In this document: piece by piece, positions 1-8,347 of the stretch | How the letters are laid out: each line of letters begins with the position of its first letter | How positions within the stretch are numbered: position 1 is the first letter of the stretch | Source of the DNA: Streptomyces megasporus | GTDB taxonomy: Bacteria; Actinomycetota; Actinomycetes; Streptomycetales; Streptomycetaceae | Direction: 5' to 3' | NCBI RefSeq assembly: GCF_000718985.1 | Contig: NZ_JODL01000002.1 | Location: forward strand, 248,001-312,000 | Length of the DNA: 64,000 nucleotides | The notes under the pieces: model-generated | What the model saw: only the letters and a program-made list of their open reading frames with translations | The model's database searches: none | Told to the model about the DNA's origin: nothing | Position numbers and translations under genes: made by a program

Positions 1-581
1 AGGGCGGACAGCGGGGTCGTCTCGGCGGGCTTGAGGACGACGGTGTTGCCGCAGGCCAGGGCCGGGGCGATCTTCCAGGCCAGCATCAGCAGCGGGAAGT
101 TCCACGGGATGACCTGACCCGCCACGCCCAGCGGGCGCGGGTCGGGGCCGAAGCCGGCGTGGGAGAGCTTGTCGGCCCAGCCCGCGTGGTAGAAGAAGTG
201 CGCGGCGACCAGCGGCAGGTCCACGTCGCGGGTCTCGCGGATCGGCTTGCCGTTGTCCAGGGTCTCCAGGACGGCCAGCTCGCGCGAGCGCTCCTGGATG
301 ATCCGGGCGATCCGGAACAGGTACTTGGCGCGTTCCGAGCCGGGCAGGGCCGACCAGGGCCCGAAGGCGCGGCGGGCGGCGGCCACGGCCGCGTCCACGT
401 CCTCGGCGCCCGCGTGGGCGACCTCGGCCAGGACCTCCTCGGTGGACGGCGAGACGGTCTTGAAGACCCTGCCGTCGGCGGCCTCGCGGAACTCGCCGTC
501 GACGAACAGGCCGTAGGAGGGCGCGATGTCCACGACCGCGCGGGACTCGGGCGCGGGTGCGTACTCGAAAATGGGGCTCAT
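1..581 (-). CDS. aldehyde dehydrogenase, N-terminal part (cut by window edge)
   Basis: NAD(P)-dependent aldehyde dehydrogenase of the large ALDH superfamily. About 193 N-terminal residues are visible, so the catalytic cysteine and glutamate lie outside the window. Visible family marks are the substrate-tunnel and cofactor segment PWNFPLLML followed by [12 protein letters not shown], which contains the conserved Asn and Lys of the Rossmann domain. The ATG start is five bases past the deoC stop, so the two are almost certainly one transcript. That context suggests oxidation of the acetaldehyde released by DeoC, though the substrate is inferred. The family call is secure. Confidence 0.9.
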   Translation of the reverse strand, partial: MSPIFEYAPAPESRAVVDIAPSYGLFVDGEFREAADGRVFKTVSPSTEEVLAEVAHAGAEDVDAAVAAARRAFGPWSALPGSERAKYLFRIARIIQERSRELAVLETLDNGKPIRETRDVDLPLVAAHFFYHAGWADKLSHAGFGPDPRPLGVAGQVIPWNFPLLMLAWKIAPALACGNTVVLKPAETTPLSA

Positions 582-586
582 CGGAT

Positions 587-1594
587 TCAGTCCACCGTCA
601 CGTAGTCGGGGCCGGAGTAGCGCCCGGTGGTCAACTTCTGGCGCTGCATCAGCAGATCGCCCAGGAGGCTGGAGGCGCCGAAGCGGAACCAGTCGGGGTG
701 CAGCCAGTCGTCGCCGAGGGTCTCGTTCACCAGCACCAGGTACTTGATCGCGTCCTTGGCGGTGCGGATGCCGCCCGCGGGCTTGACGCCGACCTGGCGT
801 CCGCCTGCGGCGCGGAAGTCGCGCACGGCCTCCAGCATCACCAGCGTGTTCGCCGGCGTGGCGTTGACCGCCACCTTGCCGGTGGAGGTCTTGATGAAGT
901 CCGCCCCGGCGAGCATCGCCAGCCAGGAGGCGCGGCGGACGTTGTCGTACGTGGCCAGCTCGCCGTTCTCGAAGATGACCTTCAGGTGGGCGTCCTCGCC
1001 GTCCTCGCGGGCGCACGCCTCCTTCACGGCCCGGATCTCCTCGAAGACCTGCATGTAGCGGCCGGAGAGGAAGGCGCCGCGGTCGATCACCATGTCGATC
1101 TCGTCGGCCCCGGCGGCCACCGCGTCGCGGGTGTCGGCGAGCTTGACCGACAGGGCGGCGCGACCGGCGGGGAAGGCCGTGGCGACGGAGGCGACGTGGA
1201 CGTCCCGGCCCCCGGCGGCGTCCAGGGCCTGTCGGGCGGTGGCCACCATGTCCGGATAGACGCAGATCGCGGCGACCTTCGGGGCGGTGCGGTCGGTGGG
1301 GTCGGGGACGACGCCCTTGGCGCACAGGGCCCGCACCTTGCCCGGGGTGTCGGCGCCCTCCAGGGTCGTCAGGTCGATCATGGAGATGGCGAGGTCGATG
1401 GCGAACGCCTTCGCCGTGGTCTTGATCGAGCGGGTGCCGAGCGTGGCGGCGCGGGCTTCGAGGCCGACCGCGTCGACCCCGGGCAGGCCGTGGAGGAAGC
1501 GCCGCAGCGCGGTGTCGGACGCGGTGGCGTCCGCGAACACGGAGGGCGATGCGGGGGGTGGTGCGGCGGTCGTGGTGGGAGACGTGGCAGGCAT
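587..1594 (-). CDS. deoC: deoxyribose-phosphate aldolase
   Basis: DeoC cleaves 2-deoxyribose-5-phosphate into glyceraldehyde-3-phosphate and acetaldehyde, the last step of deoxynucleoside catabolism. The 335-residue protein has the class I aldolase barrel with the Schiff-base lysine in the stretch ADFIKTSTGK and a second catalytic lysine in VGVKPAGGIRT. It is about 80-100 residues longer than E. coli DeoC because of an N-terminal extension, as in other actinobacterial forms. The ATG at 1594 is preferred over an upstream in-frame start at 1636 because the latter would place the shared promoter palindrome inside the coding sequence. It is the first gene of a deoC-aldehyde dehydrogenase operon. 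Confidence 0.93.
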   Translation of the reverse strand: MPATSPTTTAAPPPASPSVFADATASDTALRRFLHGLPGVDAVGLEARAATLGTRSIKTTAKAFAIDLAISMIDLTTLEGADTPGKVRALCAKGVVPDPTDRTAPKVAAICVYPDMVATARQALDAAGGRDVHVASVATAFPAGRAALSVKLADTRDAVAAGADEIDMVIDRGAFLSGRYMQVFEEIRAVKEACAREDGEDAHLKVIFENGELATYDNVRRASWLAMLAGADFIKTSTGKVAVNATPANTLVMLEAVRDFRAAGGRQVGVKPAGGIRTAKDAIKYLVLVNETLGDDWLHPDWFRFGASSLLGDLLMQRQKLTTGRYSGPDYVTVD

Positions 1595-1613
1595 GGTCAC
1601 CAGATGAGCATAT

Positions 1614-1625
1614 CTACGCGCGTAG
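1614..1625. promoter_or_regulatory. perfect 12-bp palindrome upstream of deoC (candidate operator)
   Basis: The palindrome CTACGCGCGTAG lies 20-31 bases upstream of the deoC start. The identical 12 bases occur at 5062-5073, 26-37 bases upstream of the purine nucleoside phosphorylase gene. Its perfect symmetry around a central CG is typical of LacI- or GntR-type operators. Shared placement before two nucleoside-degrading genes argues for a common repressor, whose identity is not shown by the sequence. Confidence 0.55.
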
Positions 1626-1707
1626 CGACATGTCACCCCCTCCCCGCCGCCGGAGAGGCCACGACCGGTCGGGCTCCCCGCGGGGAACGTCGGGCAGAAT
1701 CGGGGGC

Positions 1708-2304
1708 ATGACGCGCGAGCAGCCCGAGTACGCCGACCACGTCTACCGCTCCGGATCGGGGATGGCGGGGGGCGCGCTGCTGCTGTTGCTGGTCCTGCTG
1801 CTGGCCGGCGAGGGGATCGTCAACGGCGAGGGCCGTATCCGGTGGCTCTCGGTGGCCTGGCTGGTCTTCCTCGTGCCGCTGATCGTCGCGTTCTCCCTGC
1901 GCCCCGCGGTGTTCGCGGGCCGCGAGCGGCTGCGGGTGCGCAACCCCTTCCGCACGATCACCCTGCCGTGGGCGTCGGTGGAGGACGTGCGGGCCACGTA
2001 CTCCAGCGAGGTCTTCGCCGCCGGCGCGAAGTACCAGATGTGGGCGATCCCGGTCTCGCTGCGCCAGCGCAAGAAGGCCGTCAGGAAGGGCGCCGGCCCG
2101 GCGACCGCGTCCGCCGGACCGGCCCTGGACGCGGGAGTCCGGGCCCAGGCCGACCGGGCGGTGGAGGAGATCCGGGAACTGGCCGAACGTCACGCCTCCG
2201 CGGAGGCGGCGCAGGGCGCCCCGACCGTCCGCTGGGCCTACGAGGTCCTGGCCCCCGTCGCGGTCGGCGGGATCGCCCTGCTCTGCCTGTTGTTCCTGGG
2301 CTGA
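1708..2304 (+). CDS. PH-domain membrane protein
   Basis: A 198-residue protein that opens with two hydrophobic segments (about residues 18-35 and 48-65). A small PH-like module follows (FRTITLPWASVEDVRA, where the family has a beta-strand plus Trp), then an Ala/Glu-rich helical stretch and a final hydrophobic segment at the C-terminus. Such PH-domain membrane proteins are widespread in actinobacteria and their role is unknown. It is transcribed divergently from deoC, and its coding sequence ends 47 bases before the convergent phospho-sugar mutase stop. The ATG at 1708 follows a short G-rich stretch. Function cannot be inferred from position. Confidence 0.75.
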   Translation: MTREQPEYADHVYRSGSGMAGGALLLLLVLLLAGEGIVNGEGRIRWLSVAWLVFLVPLIVAFSLRPAVFAGRERLRVRNPFRTITLPWASVEDVRATYSSEVFAAGAKYQMWAIPVSLRQRKKAVRKGAGPATASAGPALDAGVRAQADRAVEEIRELAERHASAEAAQGAPTVRWAYEVLAPVAVGGIALLCLLFLG

Positions 2305-2351
2305 CACGTGTTCTCGGGCCGCCGCGCGCGGCGCGGGACGCGCGGGCCGGA

Positions 2352-4034
2352 TCAGATGCCCGCCGCGGCGGCGAGGTCCGCCCTGAGCGCGCCCAGGGCC
2401 CAGTCCGCGGTGGCGCGGGCCGTGGACAGGTCCGAGGCGTCCTCGACGGGGACGACCACCTCCAGGTAGCACTTCAGCTTCGGCTCCGTGCCGCTGGGGC
2501 GGACGACGATCCGGGCCTCGGAGATCCCCTGCCGGGGGTCGCCGGCCAGGCGGTAGCGGAGCGCGTCGGTCGGCGGGAGGGAGCCGTCGCCCCGGCTGAG
2601 GTCCTCGGTGGAGATCACGGTCAGGCCGGCCAGGAGGACGGGCGGCGTCGCGCGCAGCCGGCGCATGGCCGCCTCGATCAGCGACAGGTCCGCCACCCGC
2701 ACCGAGAGCTGGTCGGTGGCGTGGAGCCCGTAGCGGGCCGCGGTGTCGTCCAGCAGTTCCGTCAGGGTGCGGCCGGTCTCCTTCAGCTCCGCGGCCAGCT
2801 CGGCGACGAGCAGCGCGGCCGTGATGCCGTCCTTGTCCCGGACGCCCTCGGGATCGACGCAGTAGCCCAGCGCCTCCTCGTAGGCGTAGCGCAGGCCGTC
2901 CACGCCGGCCAGCCACTTGAAGCCGGTCAGCGTCTCGGCGTACGGCAGGCCCGCCTCGGCCGCGATCTTCGACAGCAGGGAGGACGAGACGACGGTGGTG
3001 GCGAAGGTGCCCCGCGCCCGCTTGTGCACCAGGTGGGTGGCGAGCAGCGCCCCCACCTCGTCGCCGCGCAGCATGCGCCAGCCGGCGTCGGTGCCGGGGT
3101 CGGGCACCGCCACGGCGCAGCGGTCGGCGTCGGGGTCGTTGGCGATGATCAGGTCCACGCCGCCCTGCCCCTGGGCGCGGGCCGTGGCGAAGGCCAGGTC
3201 CATCGCGCCGGGCTCCTCGGGGTTGGGGAAGGCCACGGTCGGGAAGTCGGGGTCGGGCTCGGCCTGCTCGGCGACGGGCACGGGGGCGGGGAAGCCCCCG
3301 CGTTCGAAGGCGGCGGCCAGCGTGGCGCCGCCGACCCCGTGCAGGGCGGTGTGGACGACCCGCACGTTCCGGGGAGCGCCTGGGGTGAGGACGGAGACCG
3401 CGCGGTCCAGGTAGTCCTCGACGATCTCCTCGCCCAGCACCTCCCAGCCCGACTCGGCGCGCGGCACGTCGGCGAGCGAACCGATCGAGGCGATCTCGTC
3501 GGCGATCTCGGCGTCGGCGGGCGGCACGATCTGGGAGCCCCCGCCCAGGTAGACCTTGTAGCCGTTGTCGCGGGGCGGGTTGTGGCTCGCGGTGACGGTG
3601 ACGCCCGCGACGGCGCCCAGCCGGCGGATGGCGAAGGCCAGCACCGGGGTGGGCAGGGGCCGGGGCAGCAGGGCCGCCCGGAGCCCGGCGCCGACCATCA
3701 CGGCGGCGGTGTCGCGCGCGAAGTCGGCGCTCTTGTGGCGGGCGTCGTACCCGATGACGACCAGACCGTCGCGGTGCCCGTGCTTGCGGAGGTGGGCCGC
3801 GAGCCCGGCGGCGGCCCGGATGACCACCACGCGGTTCATCCGCATCGGTCCCGCGCCCAGCTCCCCGCGCAGCCCGGCGGTGCCGAATTGGAGGGTGCCG
3901 GAGAAACGGGCGGCCAGTTCGTCGAGGTCGCGGGCCTCCACGAGCCGGGTCAGTTCCTCGCGGGTCTCCGGGTCGGGGTCCTCGGCCAGCCAGGACCGCG
4001 CCCGCGCGGTCAGTTCCTCGTGCACGGTTGCCAC
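2352..4034 (-). CDS. phospho-sugar mutase (phosphoglucomutase/phosphopentomutase type)
   Basis: Alpha-D-phosphohexomutase superfamily enzyme of 560 residues. All four domain signatures are present: the phosphoserine loop TASHNPPRDNGYK, the Mg-binding loop NDPDADRCAV, the sugar-binding segment KWLAGVDGLRYAYEEALGY and the phosphate-binding loop RPSGTEPKLK. The long form with DPDADR resembles the PGM2/PmmB branch, in which some members act as phosphopentomutases. Its position between deoC and purine nucleoside phosphorylase makes ribose- or deoxyribose-1-phosphate a plausible substrate (inference). The GTG at 4034 has a GGAG-containing Shine-Dalgarno about 11 bases upstream. An ATG at 4064 would add ten residues of no family likeness. 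Confidence 0.9.
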   Translation of the reverse strand: MATVHEELTARARSWLAEDPDPETREELTRLVEARDLDELAARFSGTLQFGTAGLRGELGAGPMRMNRVVVIRAAAGLAAHLRKHGHRDGLVVIGYDARHKSADFARDTAAVMVGAGLRAALLPRPLPTPVLAFAIRRLGAVAGVTVTASHNPPRDNGYKVYLGGGSQIVPPADAEIADEIASIGSLADVPRAESGWEVLGEEIVEDYLDRAVSVLTPGAPRNVRVVHTALHGVGGATLAAAFERGGFPAPVPVAEQAEPDPDFPTVAFPNPEEPGAMDLAFATARAQGQGGVDLIIANDPDADRCAVAVPDPGTDAGWRMLRGDEVGALLATHLVHKRARGTFATTVVSSSLLSKIAAEAGLPYAETLTGFKWLAGVDGLRYAYEEALGYCVDPEGVRDKDGITAALLVAELAAELKETGRTLTELLDDTAARYGLHATDQLSVRVADLSLIEAAMRRLRATPPVLLAGLTVISTEDLSRGDGSLPPTDALRYRLAGDPRQGISEARIVVRPSGTEPKLKCYLEVVVPVEDASDLSTARATADWALGALRADLAAAAGI

Positions 4035-4214
4035 GGTTCTCTCCGCTCCTACGTGTCGCCTCACGGGCCGCGCCGGACGCCTGCCCGTGCTTCGCTGCCG
4101 CTCCCCGCGCCGGGCGGGCGCGGTGTCCGCTCCCCACGAGTACCCGGGGACGTTCCCGGATGCCGCCCGGCGATCCGCCGTCCGTGCGGAGGCGGGGCGC
4201 CGGGGCGCGCCGGG

Positions 4215-5036
4215 TCAGATGCGCCCGAGGACCTTGGCCAGAAGCGCGCCCATCCGGGCGGCCGAGTCGCGGCCCGCCCGGAGCACCTCCTCGTGGTTGA
4301 GGGGCTCCCCGGTCATGCCCGCGGCCAGGTTGGTGACCAGCGAGATGCCCAGCACCTCCGCACCCGCCTCGCGGGCGGCGATCGCCTCCAGGACCGTGGA
4401 CATGCCGACCAGGTCCCCGCCGATCGCCCGGACCATGCCGATCTCGGCGGGCGTCTCGTAGTGGGGGCCGGGGAGCTGGACGTAGACGCCCTCCTCCAGG
4501 GAGGCGTCCACCTCCCGGCACAGCGCGCGCAGCCGCGGCGAGTACAGGTCGGTCAGGTCGACGAAGTTGGCGCCGACGATCGGCGAGACGCCGGTCAGGT
4601 TGATGTGGTCCCGGATGAGCACCGGCTGACCGGGGCGCATCCCCGGGCGCAGGCCGCCGCAGCCGTTGGTCAGCACAACGGTCTTGCAGCCCGCGGCGAT
4701 CGCCGAGCGGATTCCGTGGGCGACGGGCGCGACACCACGGCCCTCGTACAGGTGCGTGCGGCCGAGGAAGACCAGCGCGCGCTTGTCGCCGAGGCGGTGC
4801 GAGCGGATCTTCCCCGCGTGTCCCTCGACGGCCGGGGGCGGGAAGCCGGGCAGGTCGGTGACCGGGAACTCGTGGTCCGGCTCGCCGAGCGCGTCGGCGG
4901 CCGGCACCCAGCCCGACCCCATGACCAGGGCGACGTCGTGGCTCTGCGCGCCGGTCAGCTCGCGCAGGCGGGCCGCGGCGGCCTCGGCGGCGGCGTACGG
5001 GTCCCCTGAGTAGTCCGTGGTGACAGATGCGTTCAC
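4215..5036 (-). CDS. punA: purine nucleoside phosphorylase (PNP-I, trimeric type)
   Basis: Phosphorolysis of inosine, guanosine and their deoxy forms to free base and (deoxy)ribose-1-phosphate. The 273-residue length is right for the PNP-I family. Family motifs include [13 protein letters not shown] near the N-terminus (phosphate-binding serine), the GRTHLYEG region, TNGCGGL and the sugar/phosphate segment [11 protein letters not shown]. The MS dipeptide in [11 protein letters not shown] and the Asn in [18 protein letters not shown] form the base-binding site. The product feeds the neighbouring phospho-sugar mutase and DeoC. It is separated from the mutase by 180 bases without a clear terminator, so co-transcription is possible. 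A candidate operator sits just upstream. Confidence 0.92.
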   Translation of the reverse strand: MNASVTTDYSGDPYAAAEAAAARLRELTGAQSHDVALVMGSGWVPAADALGEPDHEFPVTDLPGFPPPAVEGHAGKIRSHRLGDKRALVFLGRTHLYEGRGVAPVAHGIRSAIAAGCKTVVLTNGCGGLRPGMRPGQPVLIRDHINLTGVSPIVGANFVDLTDLYSPRLRALCREVDASLEEGVYVQLPGPHYETPAEIGMVRAIGGDLVGMSTVLEAIAAREAGAEVLGISLVTNLAAGMTGEPLNHEEVLRAGRDSAARMGALLAKVLGRI

Positions 5037-5061
5037 GCGGATGAGGGTAGCCGGTCATCGC

Positions 5062-5073
5062 CTACGCGCGTAG
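5062..5073. promoter_or_regulatory. second copy of the deoC-type palindrome, upstream of punA
   Basis: CTACGCGCGTAG, identical to the element at 1614-1625, lies 26-37 bases before the punA start. It occupies the interval between punA and the downstream end of the gamma-glutamylcyclotransferase-like gene. Exact recurrence of a 12-base palindrome at matching promoter distances in two related genes supports a shared operator. Confidence 0.55.
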
Positions 5074-5126
5074 ACGGGTGGGGTGGGAGCGTTCCTTTCC
5101 GGACACCCGAGCCGTCCGGCGGGCGG

Positions 5127-5564
5127 TCAGCAGGGGCGTTTGCGCAGTTCCATCACATAGTCGTGGGGCGCGCCCGCCGACTCCGCGGCGTCGGCGATCT
5201 CCCCCAGGTAGCGGGCCGAGGGCAGCCCGCCCTCGTACCCGTTCAGCACGTAGCACCACGCCGTCTCGTCGCCGTCCAGGGTGTGCACCCGCACCCGCAG
5301 GCGGCGGTAGACGCCCATGCCGACGCCCTCCCAGCGATCCAGGGCGTCCTCGTCCATGGGCGCGATGTCGTAGAGCGCGACGAAGACCGCCGAGACCGGG
5401 TCCTCCACCAGGGTCGCCAGCGCCCCGTCCCAGCCCATCTGCTCGCCGCCGAAGGTGAGCCGCCACCCGCTGAGCCACCCGGTGCCGCGCAGCGGGGAGT
5501 GCGGGGCGCGGCGGGACATCAGCCGGGCGTCGAGGTTTCCGGCGTAGGCGGCGTAGAGCGACAT
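5127..5564 (-). CDS. gamma-glutamylcyclotransferase-like protein
   Basis: A 145-residue protein with the AIG2/GGCT beta-barrel pattern. It has an N-terminal strand-loop YAAYAGNLDARLM (the family has Y-G-S-N-x at this spot), the core FGGEQMGWDGALATL, a central VFVALYDI, and LDRWEGVGMGVYRR, whose acidic residue is the usual catalytic position. Members cyclise gamma-glutamyl amines, but many bacterial homologues have no known substrate, so only the fold is claimed. The ATG at 5564 is the only start compatible with family length. It is divergent from the quinone reductase gene, about 105 bases away. Confidence 0.8.
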   Translation of the reverse strand: MSLYAAYAGNLDARLMSRRAPHSPLRGTGWLSGWRLTFGGEQMGWDGALATLVEDPVSAVFVALYDIAPMDEDALDRWEGVGMGVYRRLRVRVHTLDGDETAWCYVLNGYEGGLPSARYLGEIADAAESAGAPHDYVMELRKRPC

Positions 5565-5669
5565 GCGTCGAAGGGTAGCGTCAGCCGGGTCCGTCCCCGG
5601 GGGAAGACGGTCGCACAGGCCCGGCGGGTGGTGTCCACCACGTGGACGACCCATGCGAGACTGGGGTAC

Positions 5670-7109
5670 GTGACTCGGATCGTGATCATCGGTGGTGGGC
5701 CTGGCGGGTACGAGGCGGCACTGGTGGCCGCCCAGCTCGGAGCGGATGTGACCGTCGTCGACTGCGACGGTCTGGGCGGGGCCTCGGTGCTGACCGACTG
5801 CGTCCCCTCCAAGACGCTCATCGCCACGGCCGAGGTGATGACGAACTTCGACTCCTCCTACGAGGAGCTGGGCATCATCGTCGAGGACGGCTCCCCCGAC
5901 CCCGACCGGCCCGCCCGCGTCGTGGGCGTGGACCTCGGCAAGGTCAATCGGCGCGTCAAGCGCCTCGCGCTCGCCCAGTCGCACGACATCACCGCTGCGG
6001 TCACCCGCGCCGGCGCCCGCGTGCTGCGCGGGCGCGGCCGGCTGGAGCCGCACCAGGCGGCGGACGGCTCCCGTCAGGTCGTGGTCCGGGCGGCGGACGG
6101 CAGCGAGGAGCGGCTGACCGCCGACGCCGTGCTCATCGCCACCGGCGGCAAGCCGCGCGAACTCCCCGACGCCAAGCCCGACGGCGAGCGCATCCTGAAC
6201 TGGACCCAGGTGTACGACCTGGAGGAGCAGCCCGAGGAGCTGATCGTGGTCGGCTCCGGCGTCACCGGCGCCGAGTTCGCGGGCGCCTACCAGGCGCTCG
6301 GCTCCCGGGTGACGCTCGTCTCCTCGCGCGACCGCGTGCTGCCGGGCGAGGACCCGGACGCGGCGGTCGTGCTGGAGGACGTCTTCCGCCGCCGCGGCAT
6401 GAACGTGATGTCCCGCTCCCGGGCGGCCTCGGCCAAGCGCGTCGGGGACCGGGTGGAGGTCACCCTCTCGGACGGTCGGGTCATCACCGGCAGCCACTGC
6501 CTGATGGCGGTCGGCGCGGTGCCCAACACCGCCGGCATCGGCCTGGAGGAGGCCGGCGTCACACTGAAGGAGTCCGGTCACATCTGGACCGACCGGGTCT
6601 CCCGGACGACCGCTCCGGGCATCTACGCGGCCGGCGACTGCACGGGAGTCTTCGCGCTCGCCTCGGTCGCGGCCATGCAGGGCCGGATCGCCATGTACCA
6701 CTTCCTGGGCGAGACGGTGGCGCCGCTGAACCTCAAGACGGTCTCGGCGAACGTCTTCACCGACCCGGAGATCGCCACCGTCGGCTACTCGCAGGCCGAC
6801 GTGGACAGCGGCCGGATCGACGCCCGTGCCGTCAAGCTGCCGCTGCTGCGCAACGCGCGCGCCAAGATGCAGGGCATCCGGGACGGTTTCGTGAAGCTGT
6901 TCTGCCGCCCCGGCACGGGCATCGTGGTCGGCGGCGTGGTCGTGGCGCCGCGCGCCAGCGAACTGATCCACCCGATCTCGATAGCGGTCGACAACAACCT
7001 GACGGTCGAGCAGATCGCGAACACCTTCACCGTCTACCCGTCGCTGTCGGGTTCGATCGCCGAGGTGGCGCGGCAGCTCCACACCCGGAAGACCTCCGAG
7101 GGCGGCTGA
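5670..7109 (+). CDS. lpdA: flavoprotein NAD(P)H-quinone reductase, LpdA type
   Basis: FAD-dependent two-dinucleotide-fold oxidoreductase of 479 residues, like mycobacterial LpdA (Rv3303c). The FAD motif GGGPGGYEAAL is at residues 8-18, the second Rossmann motif is VVGSGVTGAEFAGAY, and the FAD-binding Asp is in YAAGDCTGVF. The protein looks like a dihydrolipoamide dehydrogenase but lacks that chemistry: the first active-site cysteine is Ser39 (with Cys44 alone remaining), and the C-terminal His-Glu dyad is replaced (FTVYPSLSGSIAE). This is the signature of LpdA, which reduces quinones rather than disulfides. The start is a GTG; no strong Shine-Dalgarno is visible. Confidence 0.88.
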   Translation: MTRIVIIGGGPGGYEAALVAAQLGADVTVVDCDGLGGASVLTDCVPSKTLIATAEVMTNFDSSYEELGIIVEDGSPDPDRPARVVGVDLGKVNRRVKRLALAQSHDITAAVTRAGARVLRGRGRLEPHQAADGSRQVVVRAADGSEERLTADAVLIATGGKPRELPDAKPDGERILNWTQVYDLEEQPEELIVVGSGVTGAEFAGAYQALGSRVTLVSSRDRVLPGEDPDAAVVLEDVFRRRGMNVMSRSRAASAKRVGDRVEVTLSDGRVITGSHCLMAVGAVPNTAGIGLEEAGVTLKESGHIWTDRVSRTTAPGIYAAGDCTGVFALASVAAMQGRIAMYHFLGETVAPLNLKTVSANVFTDPEIATVGYSQADVDSGRIDARAVKLPLLRNARAKMQGIRDGFVKLFCRPGTGIVVGGVVVAPRASELIHPISIAVDNNLTVEQIANTFTVYPSLSGSIAEVARQLHTRKTSEGG

Positions 7110-7171
7110 CCGGCGCACGGGCGCTCCGGAGCGGTCGCTTATACCACGACGGGGGCGCGCGTACGGACAAC

Positions 7172-7189
7172 TTCCGCTATTCAGCGGAA
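7172..7189. promoter_or_regulatory. 7-bp inverted repeat upstream of the deoR-type gene
   Basis: TTCCGCT and AGCGGAA flank a four-base spacer, 42-59 bases upstream of the DeoR-family start. The symmetric 7-4-7 element in a regulator's own promoter is a plausible autoregulatory operator. It does not match the palindrome shared by deoC and punA. Confidence 0.4.
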
Positions 7190-7230
7190 ACACCTGAAAG
7201 CAGACGGTCGTCCGCGTTACTGTCGGTTTC

Positions 7231-8250
7231 GTGTTCGCTGCAGAACGTCGCCAATTGATCCTCGAAATGGTGCGCGCCAACGGAGCCGTCTCGCTCCGGG
7301 AACTGGCGCGCGTCGTCCAGACCTCCGAAGTGACCGTACGGCGCGATGTCCGGGCGCTGGAGGCCGAAGGACTGCTCGACCGCCGGCACGGAGGCGCGGT
7401 ACTGCCCGGTGGCCTCACGCGGGAGTCGGGCTTCCCCCAGAAGGCCCACCTGGCGACCGCGGAGAAGACGGCCATCGCCGACGTGGCCGCCGGTCTCGTC
7501 GAGGAGGGCGAGGCCATCGTCGTCGGGGCCGGGACGACCACGCAGGAACTGGCCCGGCGCCTCGCCCGCGTCCCCGGCCTGACGGTGGTCACCAACTCCC
7601 TGCTGGTGGCACAGGCGTTGGCACACGCCAACCGCGTCGAAGTGGTGATGACGGGCGGCACGCTGCGCGGCTCCAACTACGCGCTGGTCGGCAGCGGCGC
7701 CGAGCAGTCCCTCCAGGGGCTGCGGGTCTCGCGCGCCTTCCTGTCCGGCAGCGGGCTGACGGCCGAGCGCGGGCTCTCCACCTCCAACATGCTCTCGGCG
7801 AGCGTGGACCGGGCGCTGGTCCAGGCCGCGACGGAGGTCGTCGTCCTCGCGGACCACACCAAGCTGGGTGTCGACACGATGTTCCAGACGGTGGCCCCGG
7901 AGCTCATCACCCGGCTGGTGACCGACGAGCCCCCGCCGCACGAGGAGCGCGCGACGGCGGAGCTCCGGGCCCTGGCGGACCAGGGCGTCCAGATCACGGT
8001 GGCCGGCGCGGGACACGGCACGGCACACGGTCCGGGTGGCCCGGGCGGTCAGGACGGCGAGGTCGCGCCGCCGGCGGGTCCGGGCGTCCCGCCGCGGCGG
8101 TCCCGGCGGGAGGTGCCGCTGCCGGGACAGCGCGGACGGCACCAGCCCGGCGGCGGGGGCGGCGCGCAGTTGCGCGCGGCGCCCCTGGCCGCGCCGGGCG
8201 AGGCGCAGCCGCCGGGCAGGATCGCGGATCTGGCCCCGCGCCGCCACTGA
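7231..8250 (+). CDS. DeoR-family transcriptional regulator with long C-terminal tail
   Basis: Sugar-phosphate-responsive repressor. Residues 1-60 form the DeoR helix-turn-helix (QLILEMVRANGAV, TVRRDVRALEAEGLL, RRHGGAVL). Residues 75-235 form the DeoRC effector domain, with VGAGTTTQELA for phosphate binding and VVLADHTKLG near its end. The family normally stops near residue 255-260. Here about 75 more Gly/Pro/Ala/Arg-rich residues follow, ending directly before a strong terminator, so the tail may be a real extension or an old frameshift read-through. GTG start at 7231. Neighbouring nucleoside genes suggest a ribose or deoxyribose phosphate ligand (inference). Confidence 0.88.
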   Translation: MFAAERRQLILEMVRANGAVSLRELARVVQTSEVTVRRDVRALEAEGLLDRRHGGAVLPGGLTRESGFPQKAHLATAEKTAIADVAAGLVEEGEAIVVGAGTTTQELARRLARVPGLTVVTNSLLVAQALAHANRVEVVMTGGTLRGSNYALVGSGAEQSLQGLRVSRAFLSGSGLTAERGLSTSNMLSASVDRALVQAATEVVVLADHTKLGVDTMFQTVAPELITRLVTDEPPPHEERATAELRALADQGVQITVAGAGHGTAHGPGGPGGQDGEVAPPAGPGVPPRRSRREVPLPGQRGRHQPGGGGGAQLRAAPLAAPGEAQPPGRIADLAPRRH

Positions 8251-8264
8251 CGGCGCCGCGGGGA

Positions 8265-8330
8265 ACGTATCCGGAACACGCCCGTGGGGCGGGACGACCG
8301 TCCCGCCCCACGGGCGTGTTCCGGATACGT
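8265..8330. terminator. perfect 31-bp hairpin, bidirectional terminator
   Basis: Arms 8265-8295 and 8300-8330 are exact reverse complements around a four-base loop. The hairpin sits between the convergent ends of the DeoR-family gene and accA2, 14 and 17 bases from their stop codons. Its length and symmetry make it a rho-independent terminator without a U-tract for both strands. Confidence 0.85.
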
Positions 8331-8347
8331 CTTCGATACGGGCCGGG

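Noticed and set aside
1633..5058. Open frame of over 1100 codons on the minus strand overlapping the phospho-sugar mutase and punA
   Set aside because: Arg/Pro/Gly-rich composition and frame shared with wobble positions of genuine genes; no motifs. Similar shadows at 51262-54672 and 34751-37915 were dropped for the same reason.
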